From an uncultured Blautia sp. (GTDB taxonomy: Bacteria > Bacillota > Clostridia > Lachnospirales > Lachnospiraceae): a stretch of DNA of 23,941 nt. A program made the translations under genes and the position numbers. Below the pieces are notes generated by a model. That model saw only the letters and a list, made by a program, of their open reading frames with translations, did not search any database and had not been told where the DNA came from. Numbering within the stretch: position 1 is the first letter of the stretch; each line of letters starts with the position of its first letter. The stretch is taken from the NCBI GenBank assembly GCA_900765525.1, contig CAAFRY010000220.1:1-23941 (forward strand), in the 5' to 3' direction. Of the stretch, positions 23,520-23,941 are shown piece by piece.

Positions 23520-23941
23520 ATGTGGACGAGAATTGTTTTTGGAACAGAATTTTATAATGTTTTTCAGTGGTTTATGATTTACAGCATTCTGGGATGGGTA
23601 GTGGAATCTATCTACATGTCCATCTGCAACCGGAAGCTGACTAACCGGGGATTTGTTTGGGGGCCATTCTGCCCTATATATGGGGTGGGAGCCCTGATGG
23701 TTTATTTTCTTCTGAAACCCATATGTCATATCCTGGTTCTTTTATATCTGCGGGGCTGTCTGGTGCCTACGGCTCTGGAATTTATTACGGCCATGGTCAT
23801 GCAGAAAATTTTCGGGGAGGTCTGGTGGGACTACTCGGACAAGCCTTTTAATTATAAAGGTATTTTATGTCTGGAAAGTACCATCGCCTGGGGCTTTTAC
23901 ACCCTGGGGCTTTTCCTGTTCCTTCAGAGAGGAGTAGAGCA
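23520..23941 (+). CDS. CmpB-family (putative ABC transporter permease) membrane protein, partial
   Basis: An open frame from the ATG at 23520 to the right edge (140 residues visible). It carries the family's hydrophobic start with WFMIYSILGWVVESIYMSIC (about 17-36), the RGFVWGPFCPIYGVGAL motif (about 44-60) and the VWWDYSDKPFNYKGILCLES block (about 101-120), all typical of the ABC_trans_CmpB (DUF1113) proteins common in Clostridia. Several helices are predicted in the visible part. The transporter label in databases is putative; the actual role is unknown. AGAGGA at 23504-23509 is 10 bases upstream, and it follows cls by 23 bases, so co-transcription is likely. Confidence 0.85.
   Translation, partial: MWTRIVFGTEFYNVFQWFMIYSILGWVVESIYMSICNRKLTNRGFVWGPFCPIYGVGALMVYFLLKPICHILVLLYLRGCLVPTALEFITAMVMQKIFGEVWWDYSDKPFNYKGILCLESTIAWGFYTLGLFLFLQRGVE

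Overview
The window looks like a chromosomal segment of a Gram-positive anaerobe of the family Lachnospiraceae (a Blautia- or Ruminococcus-like gut bacterium). This is inferred from moderate GC, strong AGGAGG ribosome binding sites, TTGACA/TATAAT-type promoters, the Firmicutes order yicC-remA-gmk-rpoZ, a 58-residue bS21, a CmpB-type membrane protein beside a cardiolipin synthase, and Lachnospiraceae-style small proteins. No species call is possible without a search. No tRNA, rRNA, CRISPR array, transposase or phage gene was seen.

Left part (1-4.6 kb, accessory): a minus-strand AAA_14/DUF4143 ATPase cut by the left edge; a divergent two-gene exporter-type ABC system (FtsX/MacB-like permease plus ATPase) behind direct repeats that resemble a response-regulator site; and a bidirectional hairpin terminator.

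Sugar locus (3.6-9.9 kb): a divergent LacI-family repressor faces an operon of lipoprotein sugar-binding protein, two CUT1 permeases and a cytoplasmic GH32 beta-fructosidase, with a GNAT acetyltransferase close behind. The proposal is import of sucrose or short fructo-oligosaccharides, hydrolysis inside the cell, and repression by the LacI protein through CCGG-centred operators. These occur as two tandem pairs, each with 12-bp centre spacing. No ATPase for the importer is encoded here, so a shared MsmK-type ATPase is expected elsewhere.

Housekeeping part (10-23.9 kb): rqcH (minus), then yicC-remA-gmk-rpoZ-rimO-pgsA-cinA behind one strong promoter. Next come a two-gene minus-strand unit of unknown function, a 54-residue small protein, alaS, rpsU, a cardiolipin synthase and a CmpB-family membrane protein cut by the right edge. 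RqcH (Ala-tailing of stalled chains) and AlaS (which charges the tRNA it uses) lie in the same window, but nothing links them in regulation.

Most worth a second look: a roughly 206-bp nested palindromic element between rpsU and cls, bounded by 18-bp imperfect inverted repeats; the paired LacI operators; a CinA whose N-terminal domain has lost its signature motif while the C-terminal amidase domain is intact; the unknown two-gene unit; and several strong hairpins without an obvious job. No clearly new multi-gene system was found.
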